DNA of 64,000 bases from Psychrobacter fulvigenes (GCF_904846155.1 NZ_CAJGZP010000001.1:2108001-2172000), one strand, 5' to 3'; shown: positions 18,542 through 28,471, counted from the stretch's first letter. The notes: generated from the sequence alone by a model not told the origin. Translations and numbers: made by a program.

Positions 18542-20068
18542 TTACTTAATACGCATATCACCCGTCTCGACAAAACGCTGATGCCATGACAGCGCTTCAT
18601 TCAAAATATGCGGCGTTTGTAGGCCACCTACTTTAGCAGCACGGTCATAGTAGTCTTGCAGCATTGGGCGATAATCTGGATGTGAGCAGTTATCGATGAT
18701 AGCCTTCGCACGTTGACGCGGCGACTTACCACGTAGATCAGCAAAGCCTTGCTCAGTGACGACAAACATCACATCATGCTCAGTGTGGTCGTGGTGCGAT
18801 ACCATAGGTACGATGGCTGAGATAGCGCCATCTTTGGCCGTTGATGGACTCACGAAGAACGAGAAATGCGAGTTACGAGTGAAGTCACCTGAACCACCGA
18901 TACCGTTCATCATCTTGGTACCCATGATATGGGTTGAGTTGACGTTGCCGTAGATATCCGCTTCGATCATCGCATTCATCGCGATAATACCAAGACGACG
19001 GATCACCTCTGGATGGTTGGTGAACTCTTGCGGACGCAAGATAAGCTTATCACTCAAAAACTCGATGTTGTCATTGAAGCGCTGTAGCGCATCTGGGCTA
19101 AACGACAGTGCCGTGGCCGAAGCTGATTTCATCTTGCCGCTCAGTACAAGATCAAGCATACCGTCTTGCAGTACTTCTGTGTAACCCATCAAGTCGTCAA
19201 ACGGGCTATCTTGTAGACCCATCAGCACCGCGTTTGCTACGTTACCCACACCAGATTGTAATGGCAATAGGTTTTTTGGTAGGCGGCCTTGTTTTACTTC
19301 ATGATCTAAAAATTCAATGATTTGCGAAGCGATGGTCTTTGATTTCTCGTCTGGATCTGCAAATTTACTATTGCGATCTGGCGCATCGGTCATGACGATA
19401 CCGATGATCTTATCAAGGTCACACTCTAGGTACGGCGTACCAATACGGTCATCTGGTTTGACAATAGGAATCGGCTGACGATGCGGTGGCTCACCGAGGT
19501 CTGCAGGGATGTCATGCATGCCTTCTAACAACATGCTTTGACGCGCGTTGACTTCGATGATGACTTTTTTAGCTGTTTTCAGCCATTGGTTATTGGTACC
19601 AATACCCATTGAAGGAATGATCTTACCGTCTGAGGTAATGCCTGTCGCTTCAATCAAGGCGATGTCCATATCACCATAAAAGCCAAAGCGAACTTGCTGC
19701 TCAAAGTGTGATAAATGCATATCTACGTAGTGAGTGTTACCTGCGTTGATGTGGTTACGCATGGCAGGATCGGACTGGAAAGGCGCACGGAAATTCACAC
19801 AGTTGGCTTCTGCTAGTACACCATCACAATCATGAGCAGTTGACGCCCCTGTTAGCATACCGATGCCAAACTCTTCGCCATTCGCATGAGCTTCTTTAGC
19901 ACGGTTAGCAATAGCGGTAGGTACAAACTTTGGATAACCTGCGCCTGTGAACCCTGCGATACCAAGCGTCATTCCATTTTTTACAAATGAAGCGGCCTCT
20001 TCAGCCGACATGATCTTTGCACGCAAACCTTCGTGTTGAACACGCGCTTCATGGTTAGTTGTATTCAT
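18542..20068 (-). CDS. Acetyl-CoA hydrolase/transferase family protein (succinate/acetate CoA-transferase)
   Basis: A 508-residue family I CoA-transferase of the Cat1/Ach1/ScpC type. The segment MTLGIAGFTGAGYPKFVP near residue 35 and the GVGNVANAVLMGL segment near 268 are typical. The probable catalytic glutamate lies in MGYTEVLQDGM (~291-301), and the C terminus has GGSGDFTRN and VTEQGFADLRGKSPRQRA. It exchanges CoA between succinate, acetate or propionate. It is monocistronic, with a strong terminator downstream. The exact acyl pair is not decidable here. Confidence 0.9.
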   Translation of the reverse strand: MNTTNHEARVQHEGLRAKIMSAEEAASFVKNGMTLGIAGFTGAGYPKFVPTAIANRAKEAHANGEEFGIGMLTGASTAHDCDGVLAEANCVNFRAPFQSDPAMRNHINAGNTHYVDMHLSHFEQQVRFGFYGDMDIALIEATGITSDGKIIPSMGIGTNNQWLKTAKKVIIEVNARQSMLLEGMHDIPADLGEPPHRQPIPIVKPDDRIGTPYLECDLDKIIGIVMTDAPDRNSKFADPDEKSKTIASQIIEFLDHEVKQGRLPKNLLPLQSGVGNVANAVLMGLQDSPFDDLMGYTEVLQDGMLDLVLSGKMKSASATALSFSPDALQRFNDNIEFLSDKLILRPQEFTNHPEVIRRLGIIAMNAMIEADIYGNVNSTHIMGTKMMNGIGGSGDFTRNSHFSFFVSPSTAKDGAISAIVPMVSHHDHTEHDVMFVVTEQGFADLRGKSPRQRAKAIIDNCSHPDYRPMLQDYYDRAAKVGGLQTPHILNEALSWHQRFVETGDMRIK

Positions 20069-20274
20069 ACTGTTTTCCTAGTAACTTCCCTATTAAAATT
20101 AGCTCTCAATACATTACATTATAATGAATATGGTATTGAGGAAAATTTGAAACGAACCCGTTAACACGATTTCGTAGCAACATTTTGGACAATTTCAGCA
20201 CAAAATACAAGTAGATTGGCTAAAGTATGGTCGATTTAATTCAATTCTTTCGTCTTATGCTCAGTTAATAGCAT

Positions 20275-20703
20275 TTAAGTTTCATTGGCGAGCCATTGAG
20301 CAAGCAGCTGATCTATCTCAACTTTGAACTCTCTGTCTTCAATTTTATTGGCGCTTATTTTGGCATTTTGCAGGCTCTTGATAGCAGCGTCCTTTTGACC
20401 CAATTCATATTGCAACTCAGCCATAGAAAAAGCAATCGATGCCATGTGATCTTTAGAGTTAATCGCAGTCGCTTTGCCGAGCGCTTTTTCATAAATCACC
20501 AGCGCTGCATCCAAATCCTCAGTGAAATCAGCGAGCGTTTCCCACTGCTCAGGATGATCTTTATCGCTCTTTTCGTTCTCAATACACAGATCTTTTAGCT
20601 GTGCATACAGCGCATCAAACGCCTGTTGGTCATTTTTGCTGTCAGCTTCTAATAGCTGCTCCGCTAACACATAAATGGATTTATATATTTTGGTATTAAT
20701 CAT
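20275..20703 (-). CDS. Small TPR-like hypothetical protein
   Basis: A 142-residue, acidic, alpha-helical protein with no signal peptide. Segments such as ALVIYEKALGKATAINSKDHMASIAFSMAEL and YELGQKDAAIKSLQNAK read as two to three tetratricopeptide-like helical hairpins, suggesting a protein-binding role in the cytoplasm. A GGGCACG stretch lies upstream of the ATG. I do not recognise a specific function. Confidence 0.65.
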   Translation of the reverse strand: MINTKIYKSIYVLAEQLLEADSKNDQQAFDALYAQLKDLCIENEKSDKDHPEQWETLADFTEDLDAALVIYEKALGKATAINSKDHMASIAFSMAELQYELGQKDAAIKSLQNAKISANKIEDREFKVEIDQLLAQWLANET

Positions 20704-20834
20704 GACTCGTGCCCTGTTATCAAAGGTATCATTTATGATGGCGTGTTTCGTTTAGGGTGATTATAGCCCAGATTGGAGAGTTAGGGCTGAGACTTTCACT
20801 CAGTCTATGCAATCATTGGAGTCTAAGGCAGTTT

Positions 20835-20942
20835 TATACCAAACCCAAAAAGTGCGATTAACTTTGTCAAACTTGCTAAGCCTACTAGGTGTAGTGCTTG
20901 CGCAGGTTTTCCGCGTTACTCTAATTTTTGGAAATGGTATTA
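20835..20942. repeat. Imperfect inverted repeat of about 108 bp
   Basis: The ends pair imperfectly: TTATACCAAACCCAAAAAG on the left, and TAATACCATTTCCAAAAATT read on the other strand from the right end. It lies in the 370-base gap between two minus-strand genes and looks like a small non-coding mobile or regulatory repeat. Short open frames over it on both strands have no coding character. Confidence 0.45.
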
Positions 20943-20957
20943 GTACAAAATTGAGTA

Positions 20958-20997
20958 TAAAAAAAGAACACGATATCAATATCGTGTTCTTTTTTAT
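20958..20997. terminator. Bidirectional intrinsic terminator
   Basis: A perfect stem of about 17 bp: AAAAAAGAACACGATAT pairs with ATATCGTGTTCTTTTTT around a four-base loop. It serves the minus-strand lipoprotein gene ending at 21074. Confidence 0.88.
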
Positions 20998-21073
20998 TAG
21001 CAGTACCCAGTTGTGGGTGATCAACACGCCCTAAGGCTTTGTCAAAACACCAAACACTTTTTTATGTTCTGTA

Positions 21074-21562
21074 TTAAAAGCTTACGACTTGGGTCTTGCC
21101 ATCGACCATCAGCGCACCAATCTCAGCGGGATCAGCGGCAGTCACACCATCGATCAATATTGACTGATCTGCACCTTTGCTAGGCAAGTAGATAGCACAG
21201 ACTTCGACTTTGGTCTTGGTGTTTTTCATGATCGTTTGCATGAGGCCTTGTGGGCTCATATTTTTGGGTGGCTGCCCTGTCGTGGCACTGGCAGGGGCAT
21301 CACGTAACGCCATATCACCTGCTGGACCACACAATAATACGCGAGTATCAGCGCCTTGTTGGGCTGATTGCATGGTCAGTACCATCGACATTAGCTGTAC
21401 TTGGGCGTCGTCTGAGGTGACGTTAATCAATACCGATGGCGTCGGCGTTTTGACTTCAGGGGTGGCCTGAGCTTTTTGAGACATCGCATTGGTCGCGGTG
21501 CAGCCAACCATCAGTGAGGTCGCACCGATGGCTAGTACAGTGGCAAGGATTTTTTTCATCAT
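21074..21562 (-). CDS. Periplasmic DsrE-like lipoprotein
   Basis: About 162 residues. A lipoprotein signal peptide ends in SLMVGC, so the protein should be lipid-anchored at the cell envelope. The mature domain resembles DsrE-fold proteins: a cysteine in VLLCGPAGDMAL, a PQGLMQTIMKN helix, a second cysteine in VEVCAIYLP, and IDGVTAADPAEIGALM. GGAGAGA precedes two ATG codons at 21562 and 21559; a TTG further upstream overlaps that ribosome-binding site and is unlikely. A role in sulfur or redox handling is only suggested by the fold. Confidence 0.72.
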   Translation of the reverse strand: MMKKILATVLAIGATSLMVGCTATNAMSQKAQATPEVKTPTPSVLINVTSDDAQVQLMSMVLTMQSAQQGADTRVLLCGPAGDMALRDAPASATTGQPPKNMSPQGLMQTIMKNTKTKVEVCAIYLPSKGADQSILIDGVTAADPAEIGALMVDGKTQVVSF

Positions 21563-21753
21563 TCTCTCCAATTATCATCCATTATTAAAAAACTATCCGT
21601 TATTAAAAGGTATCAGCTAAAAAGTTATTGGCTTATTTGCAGTCTATCTTTTGATTACTCTTAAATATACATTATATTTAAGAGTATAACGTAAATTGGA
21701 GTAATACGCGAATTATACTGTCCAGTAAAAATCATTGATATTATGAGTTTCTG

Positions 21754-22824
21754 CTAGCTATCTTCTGCTATCAATCCCGATAAAAATGCCTGCAAGTTGT
21801 CATTGAGCTTTTGGATGTAATAGCCACCTTCAACCAGCACAATTAAAGGCTTGTTCAATTCTTTCATCTTTTGCGCTAAGATTTTGAAGCCTTCTGTACT
21901 GACTTTACATCTTGCTTCTGGGTCATCCTTGTAAACGTCAAACCCTAAAACATGAACGATGACATCGGGGTCAAAGGTCTTTATGCTCTCGATGGATTTA
22001 TCGACATAAGCAAAGAATCCTTTCTCATCAGTGCCATGCGGCATCGGGAAGTTGATGTTATAGCCATAACCTGCGCCCTCGCCTTTCTCAAACTCATGAC
22101 CAGTGACAGCAGGATAAAAGTTAACGGGGTCGCCGTGGACGGAGGTATAAAGGACGTCTTTGCGGTCATAGAATATCTCTTGAATGCCTTGACCATGATG
22201 CATATCGGTATCAATGATGGCTATTTTGGCGTATTTTTGCCGTAAGTGCTCTGCGATGATGGCAGCATTGTTTAGATAACAGAACCCGCCTGCCGCGTTC
22301 TTACGCGCATGATGACCAGGAGGCCGTGAAAAGCAGAGCTGTATATCGCTATTGCCGCTGTCATCGTTGAGCAAGGCTTCAGCAGCGTTGAGCGCTGTCT
22401 GCGCTGACCAGTAGATGGACGTCCATGAATGCTCGCTGATAGGCGCGCTATCATCAGCTTGATATTTAGCTGCCTTTGCCATGATACCCAGTCCAGGATT
22501 ATCATAAGGCACAAAAATCCCTGTCTGCACTTGCTCCCCTAGGTCCTCATCAACTGCCATCCATTCATCATAGCCGTGCTTTAAAAACTCAACATAGCCA
22601 AAGTCATGTACCGCTAAGATGGGCCCGATTCCTATCTCTTTGGCAGTCGTCACCTCAAGCCCTAACGCTGCGGGTGCTTTTAACATCTCCACCATACGTT
22701 CTGGTATCTCTAGCGGCTCATGCATCTTTCCGTATGAAAAGTAAGGCAAGGGTCTATGCAAACTTAGATTTTCATGACTATATATCTTCACTCTATACAC
22801 TCCGTTGTTTGGGGTAAATTCCAT
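21754..22824 (-). CDS. Histone deacetylase family protein (acetylpolyamine amidohydrolase-like)
   Basis: A 356-residue zinc hydrolase of the HDAC/acetylpolyamine amidohydrolase family, which removes acetyl groups from amines. The motifs are CFSRPPGHHARKNAAGGFCY (~165-184), IIDTDMHHGQGIQEIFY (~198-214) and VHVLGFDVYKDDP (~299), supplying the active-site histidines and the zinc-binding aspartate/histidine set. Preference for acetylputrescine- or acetylspermidine-like substrates is inferred from the family. It stands alone on the minus strand. Confidence 0.87.
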   Translation of the reverse strand: MEFTPNNGVYRVKIYSHENLSLHRPLPYFSYGKMHEPLEIPERMVEMLKAPAALGLEVTTAKEIGIGPILAVHDFGYVEFLKHGYDEWMAVDEDLGEQVQTGIFVPYDNPGLGIMAKAAKYQADDSAPISEHSWTSIYWSAQTALNAAEALLNDDSGNSDIQLCFSRPPGHHARKNAAGGFCYLNNAAIIAEHLRQKYAKIAIIDTDMHHGQGIQEIFYDRKDVLYTSVHGDPVNFYPAVTGHEFEKGEGAGYGYNINFPMPHGTDEKGFFAYVDKSIESIKTFDPDVIVHVLGFDVYKDDPEARCKVSTEGFKILAQKMKELNKPLIVLVEGGYYIQKLNDNLQAFLSGLIAEDS

Positions 22825-22970
22825 TTATTATGTAGCAACCATTGAATATATGTCAGTGCCTAGATAGTGTCAAATGATATAAAACAAGCATTAAAGGCAC
22901 GTTGTTTGTTCGATAGCATCTACTGATAGCGTCTCCTTATGAAAACTTGGATTTTAGGTATTTTTATGGT

Positions 22971-23006
22971 AAAAAAAACCGCATGATATCAGCATCATAC
23001 GGTTTC
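22971..23006 (-). terminator. Intrinsic terminator of the SDR/acyl-CoA dehydrogenase genes
   Basis: Arms AAACCGTATGATG and CATCATGCGGTTT-like sequences form a stem. Read on the minus strand it ends in a run of T residues, about 70 bases past the SDR stop codon. Confidence 0.8.
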
Positions 23007-23072
23007 TCTACTTTAAGCGCTGTCTCTATTATTTTAAACAACTCATTTATCACCAAGCTAGGTTTTTTGTGA

Positions 23073-23834
23073 CTAGGCCAGCATACCACCATCGACAACG
23101 ACTGTTGCACCTGTGGTATAGCTTGACGCGTCAGACACTAGATATAACACTGTGCCAGCCATTTCATCAGGATGAGCAACGCGCCCTAACGGTATCGCAT
23201 GCAGCGCAATCTTTAGGACTTTGTCATTGGTGGTCAAGGCGGAGGCGAACTTAGTATCGGTGAGACCCGGCAATAAAGCATTGACACGAATATTTAATGG
23301 GCCACATTCTTTGGCAAAGGCTTTAGTCATACTGATAACCGCTGCTTTGGTAATTGAATAGATACCTTGCTTGTCACCTGCAACCAAGCCATTTACCGAA
23401 GCGGTATTTAATATCACCCCGCCGCCCTGCTCGCGCATCATTTTTCCCGCCGCCGTCGACATAAAGAAATAACCGCGGATGTTGACCTCTACCGTCTTAT
23501 CAAAAGCTGCTAAGTCCGTATCTAAAATATGCCCATAATACGGGTTTGCTGCGGCGTTATTCACTAAGATATCAATCTGACCGAACTCACTTTTGATATA
23601 ATCAAAAATCGCCTCAATCTGATCCATCTCTCCCACATGACAAGCAAAGGCACTGGCCTTACCGCCATCAGCATTGATGCTATCAGCGACTGCTTGGCAC
23701 GCGTCGATTTTACGGCTAGAGACAATCACATGTGCGCCTCTTGATGCCAGTAGACGCGCGATAGACTCGCCAATGCCGCGGCTGGCGCCAGTAACCAAAG
23801 CAATCTTGCCTGTTAGATCAAATAAGTCCTTCAT
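23073..23834 (-). CDS. SDR family oxidoreductase
   Basis: A 253-residue classical short-chain dehydrogenase/reductase. It has the NAD(P) motif TGASRGIGESIA at residues ~16-27, NNAAANPYYG, the catalytic serine in LNTASVNG (~142), YSITK with Tyr and Lys (~157-161), and a C-terminal YTTGATVVVDGGMLA typical of FabG-like members. It lies 72 bases downstream of the acyl-CoA dehydrogenase gene on the same strand and is probably co-transcribed, pointing to acyl-CoA or hydroxy-acid oxidation. The substrate is unknown. Confidence 0.88.
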   Translation of the reverse strand: MKDLFDLTGKIALVTGASRGIGESIARLLASRGAHVIVSSRKIDACQAVADSINADGGKASAFACHVGEMDQIEAIFDYIKSEFGQIDILVNNAAANPYYGHILDTDLAAFDKTVEVNIRGYFFMSTAAGKMMREQGGGVILNTASVNGLVAGDKQGIYSITKAAVISMTKAFAKECGPLNIRVNALLPGLTDTKFASALTTNDKVLKIALHAIPLGRVAHPDEMAGTVLYLVSDASSYTTGATVVVDGGMLA

Positions 23835-23906
23835 CGTATTTCCTTATATTTTTAAAAGTAAGTGTGGGTTTAAAGATAAGCTGTTTAGATGTGTTAAACC
23901 GTCAAA

Positions 23907-25739
23907 CTAAAACCAATCGGCTTGCATGTCTGTGCAAACAGCATTGTCATTATTTAGCAGTGCAATATCGCGTTTGATTAAGGGCAATTCCCAATCGATA
24001 AAGTATTTTGCTGCTTGTATTTTTCCATGATAGAAGTTTTGTTTTTCAGTATCTTGTGTGGCGCTGTCGTTAATTTCGCTTAGCAATTGCTCAGCTTTAC
24101 TTGCTTGGCGAATCCAAATCCAGCTGACCACGATAGTAGCAAAGATATTCATCAATGCTTGCGCATTACCAGTCAGTGTGATGGCTTTTTCGGTTTGCAG
24201 GATTTTGCTTAAATGCAGCAACACTTCATGCAGATGACCCATATAAGACGTCAATTTACCTGCAAGTTTGGCGGCTTCTGGTGTGGTTTTTAGAGTACTG
24301 GCAGTCTCTAAATCTTGCGTGATTTCACGTTTTAAGATTTGAATGCCAAGTCCGCCTTTTTGCCACAGCTTACGAAATGACAAGTCTAACGCTTGAATAC
24401 CATTTGTGCCTTCATGAATGGGATTGAGACGGTTGTCGCGCCAAAACTGCTCGGCTTGATATTCACGCGTGTAGCCTGCACCGCCCAACACTTGGATACC
24501 CAAGTCATTGGCTTTTGGCCCATATTCAGAAGGCCATGCTTTTAATACTGGCGTGAGCAAGTCTAACAATTCTGACAGCTCGTTTTTGAGTGTTGCATCT
24601 TCACAAGTATTGATACGATCAATAAGGTTTGAGCCGTATAAACACAGTGAAATACCGCCCTCGCTATAAGCTTTTTGCGCCAGGAGCATGCGCTTGACGT
24701 CACCATGATTGATAATCGCCGTTGCTGCATCTTCAGGTTTGTTGTTTGGGGCGATTCTGCCCTGCGTTCTGTCTTTAGCATAATCGAGCGAATACTGATA
24801 ACCACGATAGCCAATCATCGCCGCGCCAAAGCCAACCGCGATACGCGCTTCGTTCATCATTTTGAACATATAACGCAGACCAAAATGCTCTTCGCCGATA
24901 AGGTAACCCCGACACTCGCCTGTATCGCCAAAACTTAATGCCGTAGAAGTCGCCCCTCGGTAACCGAGCTTATGAATCAGCCCAGTTAAATGTACATCAT
25001 TGCGCTCGCCGACCGATAAGTCATCATTCAAGCGATATTTTGGCACAGCAAATAAAGAAATACCTTTAACGCCACCCGGACCGCCTGGAACTTTGGCCAA
25101 TACCAAATGTACGATATTGTCAGACAACTCATGATCGCCCGCTGAGATATAAATCTTGCTGCCTTTAATGCGGTAGCTGCCATCTTCTTGTTTCATTGCC
25201 GTGGTTTTGATATCGGCAAGCGATGAGCCAGCATGCGGCTCAGTTAGTGCCATCGTTCCTGTGAACTCACCGGTTAGCATGCGCGGCATAAAGGCATCTT
25301 TAATCTCATCACTGGCGAAATGTGAAATGACATTAATCGCCGCCGTCGTCAAAAACGGATAAGCGGTGGTTGAGGGATTGGCGGCCATAAAGTAGCCTGC
25401 CACAGCGGTCATGACGGTTTCAGGTAACTGCATGCCACCATCGTCAAAGCTATAACGACCGGCGATAAACCCTGACTCACGAAAGGTATCAAAGGCGACT
25501 TTTACATCACTTATCATGCTGACTTTTTTGCCGTCAAACTGTGGCTCGTTTTTATCTGCCACATGGTTGTGTGGCAAAAATAGCTCGGTCGCGATTTTAT
25601 TGGCAGTATCGAGTACCGCGTCGAACGTTTCGCGGCTGTGTTCTGCAAATTTCGGATGCTTGGTTAAATTTTCAGTACCTAAGACATCATACAGTTGGAA
25701 CGGTAATTCAAAGTCATTGATAAGCGTATCTGCTGCCAT
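23907..25739 (-). CDS. Acyl-CoA dehydrogenase with C-terminal extension (DmdC/FadE5-like)
   Basis: A 610-residue flavoprotein that oxidises an acyl-CoA to the 2-enoyl-CoA. It shows MALTEPHAGSSLADIKTTA (~163) and IYISAGDHEL, KLGYRGATSTALSFGD (~272), and EARIAVGFGAAMIGYRGY (~313). The last ~140 residues form the extra helical domain found in 3-methylmercaptopropionyl-CoA dehydrogenase-like and FadE5-like enzymes, accounting for the length well above the usual ~380. It is first in a likely operon with the SDR gene and divergent from the GlxA-type regulator, 181 bases away. Confidence 0.88.
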   Translation of the reverse strand: MAADTLINDFELPFQLYDVLGTENLTKHPKFAEHSRETFDAVLDTANKIATELFLPHNHVADKNEPQFDGKKVSMISDVKVAFDTFRESGFIAGRYSFDDGGMQLPETVMTAVAGYFMAANPSTTAYPFLTTAAINVISHFASDEIKDAFMPRMLTGEFTGTMALTEPHAGSSLADIKTTAMKQEDGSYRIKGSKIYISAGDHELSDNIVHLVLAKVPGGPGGVKGISLFAVPKYRLNDDLSVGERNDVHLTGLIHKLGYRGATSTALSFGDTGECRGYLIGEEHFGLRYMFKMMNEARIAVGFGAAMIGYRGYQYSLDYAKDRTQGRIAPNNKPEDAATAIINHGDVKRMLLAQKAYSEGGISLCLYGSNLIDRINTCEDATLKNELSELLDLLTPVLKAWPSEYGPKANDLGIQVLGGAGYTREYQAEQFWRDNRLNPIHEGTNGIQALDLSFRKLWQKGGLGIQILKREITQDLETASTLKTTPEAAKLAGKLTSYMGHLHEVLLHLSKILQTEKAITLTGNAQALMNIFATIVVSWIWIRQASKAEQLLSEINDSATQDTEKQNFYHGKIQAAKYFIDWELPLIKRDIALLNNDNAVCTDMQADWF

Positions 25740-25920
25740 AATATTCTCGTTAACAAATTAAAATCAGTTATCAATCAATATTAGTATAATTTACCCGCTT
25801 ACCGTATTGTCATTTATGACATAATTATGGTCAAATAAGACATACGTAACATACATTGTGAGATGTATCAGTCAAAAGACGCCATTTCGGACAAGTGTAA
25901 AAAAGGGAAAGCAGACGCTC

Positions 25921-26943
25921 ATGCCTTATTTCAAACCTTTTACAGTCATCATTGTTGGTTTTGACGGGGTGCTCGGTAGCGCATTAACAGGTGCGCTGGA
26001 TCTATTTTCGTTTACTGGTGTCAGTTGGCAACGATTTTTGGGAGAGAGCGTCGAGCCTAGATTTAACGTGCAGATTGCCAGCCTTAGGGCCGGCGATATC
26101 AAATGCAGCAACCGCTTAATCATGCAAGCGCATTGCGATATTCAGGAAGTGACTGAATGCGACCTATTGTTGATTCCAACGATTGGCGATTCAATAGATA
26201 AAGTATTAAGCCAAAATAACGATTTAATTTTACATATAAAGCGGCTGGCAAACACCAAAGCAGATATTGCTAGTAACTGTAGCGGTGCATTCTTGCTCGC
26301 AGCCGCTGGCCTGCTAGATGGCAAACCTGCCACCACGCACTGGGGCTATGCTAGTAAATTTAAGGCAAACTATCCACTGGTTGATTTGCAGGAAAATCAG
26401 TTTGTTACTCATTCTAAAAGCCTGTCAAATAACCAGTTAGGTAATATATTTTGTGCAGCAGGGGGCAGTGCTTTTTATGACTTAGCATTATTATTGATAG
26501 AACGCTATTGTGGGCGCGAAATCTCTACCCAAGTGGCAAAAACCCAAATTATCGACAGCAAACGCGGCAATCAAAACAGCTATACCAATGTGACTTTGCA
26601 CAAGCCACATGCAAATCCACTGGTCAAGCAGGTACAAGAGTTTATCGAACAAAACTTCACTCAGCCTATGCAGGTCAGCCATTTGGCTGCCATGGTCAAT
26701 ATCACCGCGCGCACCTTAAACAGACGCTTTCAAGCCTGCACAGCCATGCGCCCGATTGAGTATATTCAAGCAGTACGAATTGAGCAGGCCAAACGCTTAT
26801 TAGAATCAGGTGAGGTAACGATAAAGTCGCTGGCAAGCCAAGTCGGTTATGAGGATAGCTCTTCGTTTACCCGTTTGTTCAAACGTGCCACCGAGCTGAC
26901 ACCCAAAGAATATCAAGATAAGTTTTCACGACTGGCGATTTAA
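25921..26943 (+). CDS. GlxA family AraC-type transcriptional regulator
   Basis: About 340 residues: an N-terminal DJ-1/PfpI amidotransferase-like domain (FTVIIVGFDGVLGSALTGA; nucleophile-elbow-like ASNCSGAFLLAAAGLLDG) followed by a C-terminal AraC double helix-turn-helix (VSHLAAMVNITARTLNRRF and IKSLASQVGYEDSSSFTRLF). This is the layout of GlxA, CdhR and Pseudomonas ArgR. The frame is open from a GTG at 25858, but the ATG at 25921 directly precedes the DJ-1 fold and is preferred. It is divergent from the acyl-CoA dehydrogenase, a possible target; the arginine-type genes starting at 27 kb are another candidate. Confidence 0.87.
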   Translation: MPYFKPFTVIIVGFDGVLGSALTGALDLFSFTGVSWQRFLGESVEPRFNVQIASLRAGDIKCSNRLIMQAHCDIQEVTECDLLLIPTIGDSIDKVLSQNNDLILHIKRLANTKADIASNCSGAFLLAAAGLLDGKPATTHWGYASKFKANYPLVDLQENQFVTHSKSLSNNQLGNIFCAAGGSAFYDLALLLIERYCGREISTQVAKTQIIDSKRGNQNSYTNVTLHKPHANPLVKQVQEFIEQNFTQPMQVSHLAAMVNITARTLNRRFQACTAMRPIEYIQAVRIEQAKRLLESGEVTIKSLASQVGYEDSSSFTRLFKRATELTPKEYQDKFSRLAI

Positions 26944-26981
26944 TAGCGCTTGTTAAGAAGCGCTTCAAACAGATAAAAAGC

Positions 26982-27018
26982 AAAAAATCGGTCTGATATT
27001 CAATCAAACCGATTTTAT
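26982..27018. terminator. Bidirectional intrinsic terminator
   Basis: Stem AAATCGGT..TGA with TCA..ACCGATTT, flanked by A and T runs, between the convergent GlxA-type regulator and YjiH-type genes. Confidence 0.8.
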
Positions 27019-27064
27019 TAATGTCATTATACAAACACTGTAGCGACGTTATCTTGGCAAATTA

Positions 27065-28471
27065 CTAATACAATAGGTGTGCCACTGACGTAATCACCAC
27101 TAAGCTGATGAGTGTACGGAAAATGAAAATCATAAACAGCTCTAAGACATTAAGCTTAATATTTGACTTCAAAATCAGCGCACCAACCTCAGACATATAA
27201 ATAATCTGGGTAATAGAGGCGGCACCAACGATAAATCGTGTCATCTCACTCTCAATACTCTTACCGACCAAGGCTGGCAAGTACATATCAGCAAAGCCCA
27301 TAATCATTGCTGGTGCCGCTTCTGCTGCCTCTGGAATCTGCAACAATTCAAGCAGCGGTACCAGCGGTGCAGACAGCCAATTAAACACCGGGGTATATTC
27401 TGCAAGTCCCAGACCAATCGTGCCAATTGCAAAAATAACGGGAATTAAACCAAAGTAGATATCAAACAAGTTTTTGATACTGTTTTTAAACACACTACCT
27501 AGAGGTGGCATCGAATGCGCGCGAGTCACAGCGCGATTAACCGCCCATTGATAGGCAGTGTACTGAGCAGGAATATCTTCATCCAACATACATTTACCAG
27601 AGTGGTAAGTATCTGGCTTTAATGATAGCGGCGGTATACGCGGCATAATAATAGCTGCGATGAAGCCAGTTAGAGCAATCGTAAGATAAAAGAAAACAAA
27701 ATTATTATCTACCCCAATGGTTTTGGCAACGACATAAGTAAAAGCGATTGAAGTGACCGAAAAGGTCGTGGCAATAATCGCCGCTTCGCGCTGACTATAG
27801 TAGCTTTTATCATACTCTTGCATCGTCACTAGCAGACCGATAGAAGCCGCACCAAACCAAGAAGACATGGCATCGACAGCAGAACGGCCTGGCAGTTTGA
27901 ATAACTTGATAAATATCTTACTGGCCAGCGTTCCCAAAAACTCCATCAAGCCAAAATCCGTCAAAAACGGTAACGATAATATGGCAAAAAAGAACAACGG
28001 AATCAAAATTGGAATCAAATCTTCAAAGATGACACCGCCGGTATTATGATTGATAATAAACTCAGGGCCGACTTGTAAATAAATCATCCACGCAAACAGC
28101 ACGCCCAAAAAGCGGGCAGCAAACCAAAACCAATCGACATCAAAAAGCTTTGTCCACATGGAGCCTGCGGGCAGATTGGGTCTTAAAACCTTAACGGTCA
28201 GCGCCCCGATAAAGGAGGTCGTCACAATTGCCAATACCGCGTAAACCACATAACTGCCCAGCACTGCTTGCAAGGTATCGCTTAATACGCCCAATAAAAT
28301 GGTGACTTTGCCATCCCACTGAAAGGGAATAATAAACAGCGCAATACCCAGTGCTGAAAATAGCAAAAACTTCCACATGGAGGCGCGCCAATGTAGTCCT
28401 TCTGGCGTGCCTGAAACGATGGTATTGTTACCTAAGATTGGCTGCTGGGATTTATCTATATAGTTCGTCAT
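27065..28471 (-). CDS. yjiH: YjiH family membrane protein (nucleoside-recognition gate domain)
   Basis: A 468-residue polytopic membrane protein with about ten hydrophobic segments. The pattern SWFGAASIGLLVTMQEYDKSYYSQREAAIIATTFS is split over residues ~210-245, and the C-terminal MGFADMYLPALVGKSIESEMTRFIVGA is typical of the nucleoside-recognition (Gate) domain in YjiH proteins. Function in the family is not settled; transport is likely. It is downstream of an AruI-like decarboxylase and a ureohydrolase on the same strand (127-base gap), so import of arginine or a guanidino compound is an attractive inference. Confidence 0.8.
   Translation of the reverse strand: MTNYIDKSQQPILGNNTIVSGTPEGLHWRASMWKFLLFSALGIALFIIPFQWDGKVTILLGVLSDTLQAVLGSYVVYAVLAIVTTSFIGALTVKVLRPNLPAGSMWTKLFDVDWFWFAARFLGVLFAWMIYLQVGPEFIINHNTGGVIFEDLIPILIPLFFFAILSLPFLTDFGLMEFLGTLASKIFIKLFKLPGRSAVDAMSSWFGAASIGLLVTMQEYDKSYYSQREAAIIATTFSVTSIAFTYVVAKTIGVDNNFVFFYLTIALTGFIAAIIMPRIPPLSLKPDTYHSGKCMLDEDIPAQYTAYQWAVNRAVTRAHSMPPLGSVFKNSIKNLFDIYFGLIPVIFAIGTIGLGLAEYTPVFNWLSAPLVPLLELLQIPEAAEAAPAMIMGFADMYLPALVGKSIESEMTRFIVGAASITQIIYMSEVGALILKSNIKLNVLELFMIFIFRTLISLVVITSVAHLLY

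Noticed and set aside
20800..21034. Overlapping 75-codon frames on both strands
   Set aside because: They cover the inverted repeat and the terminator hairpin; no coding character on either strand.
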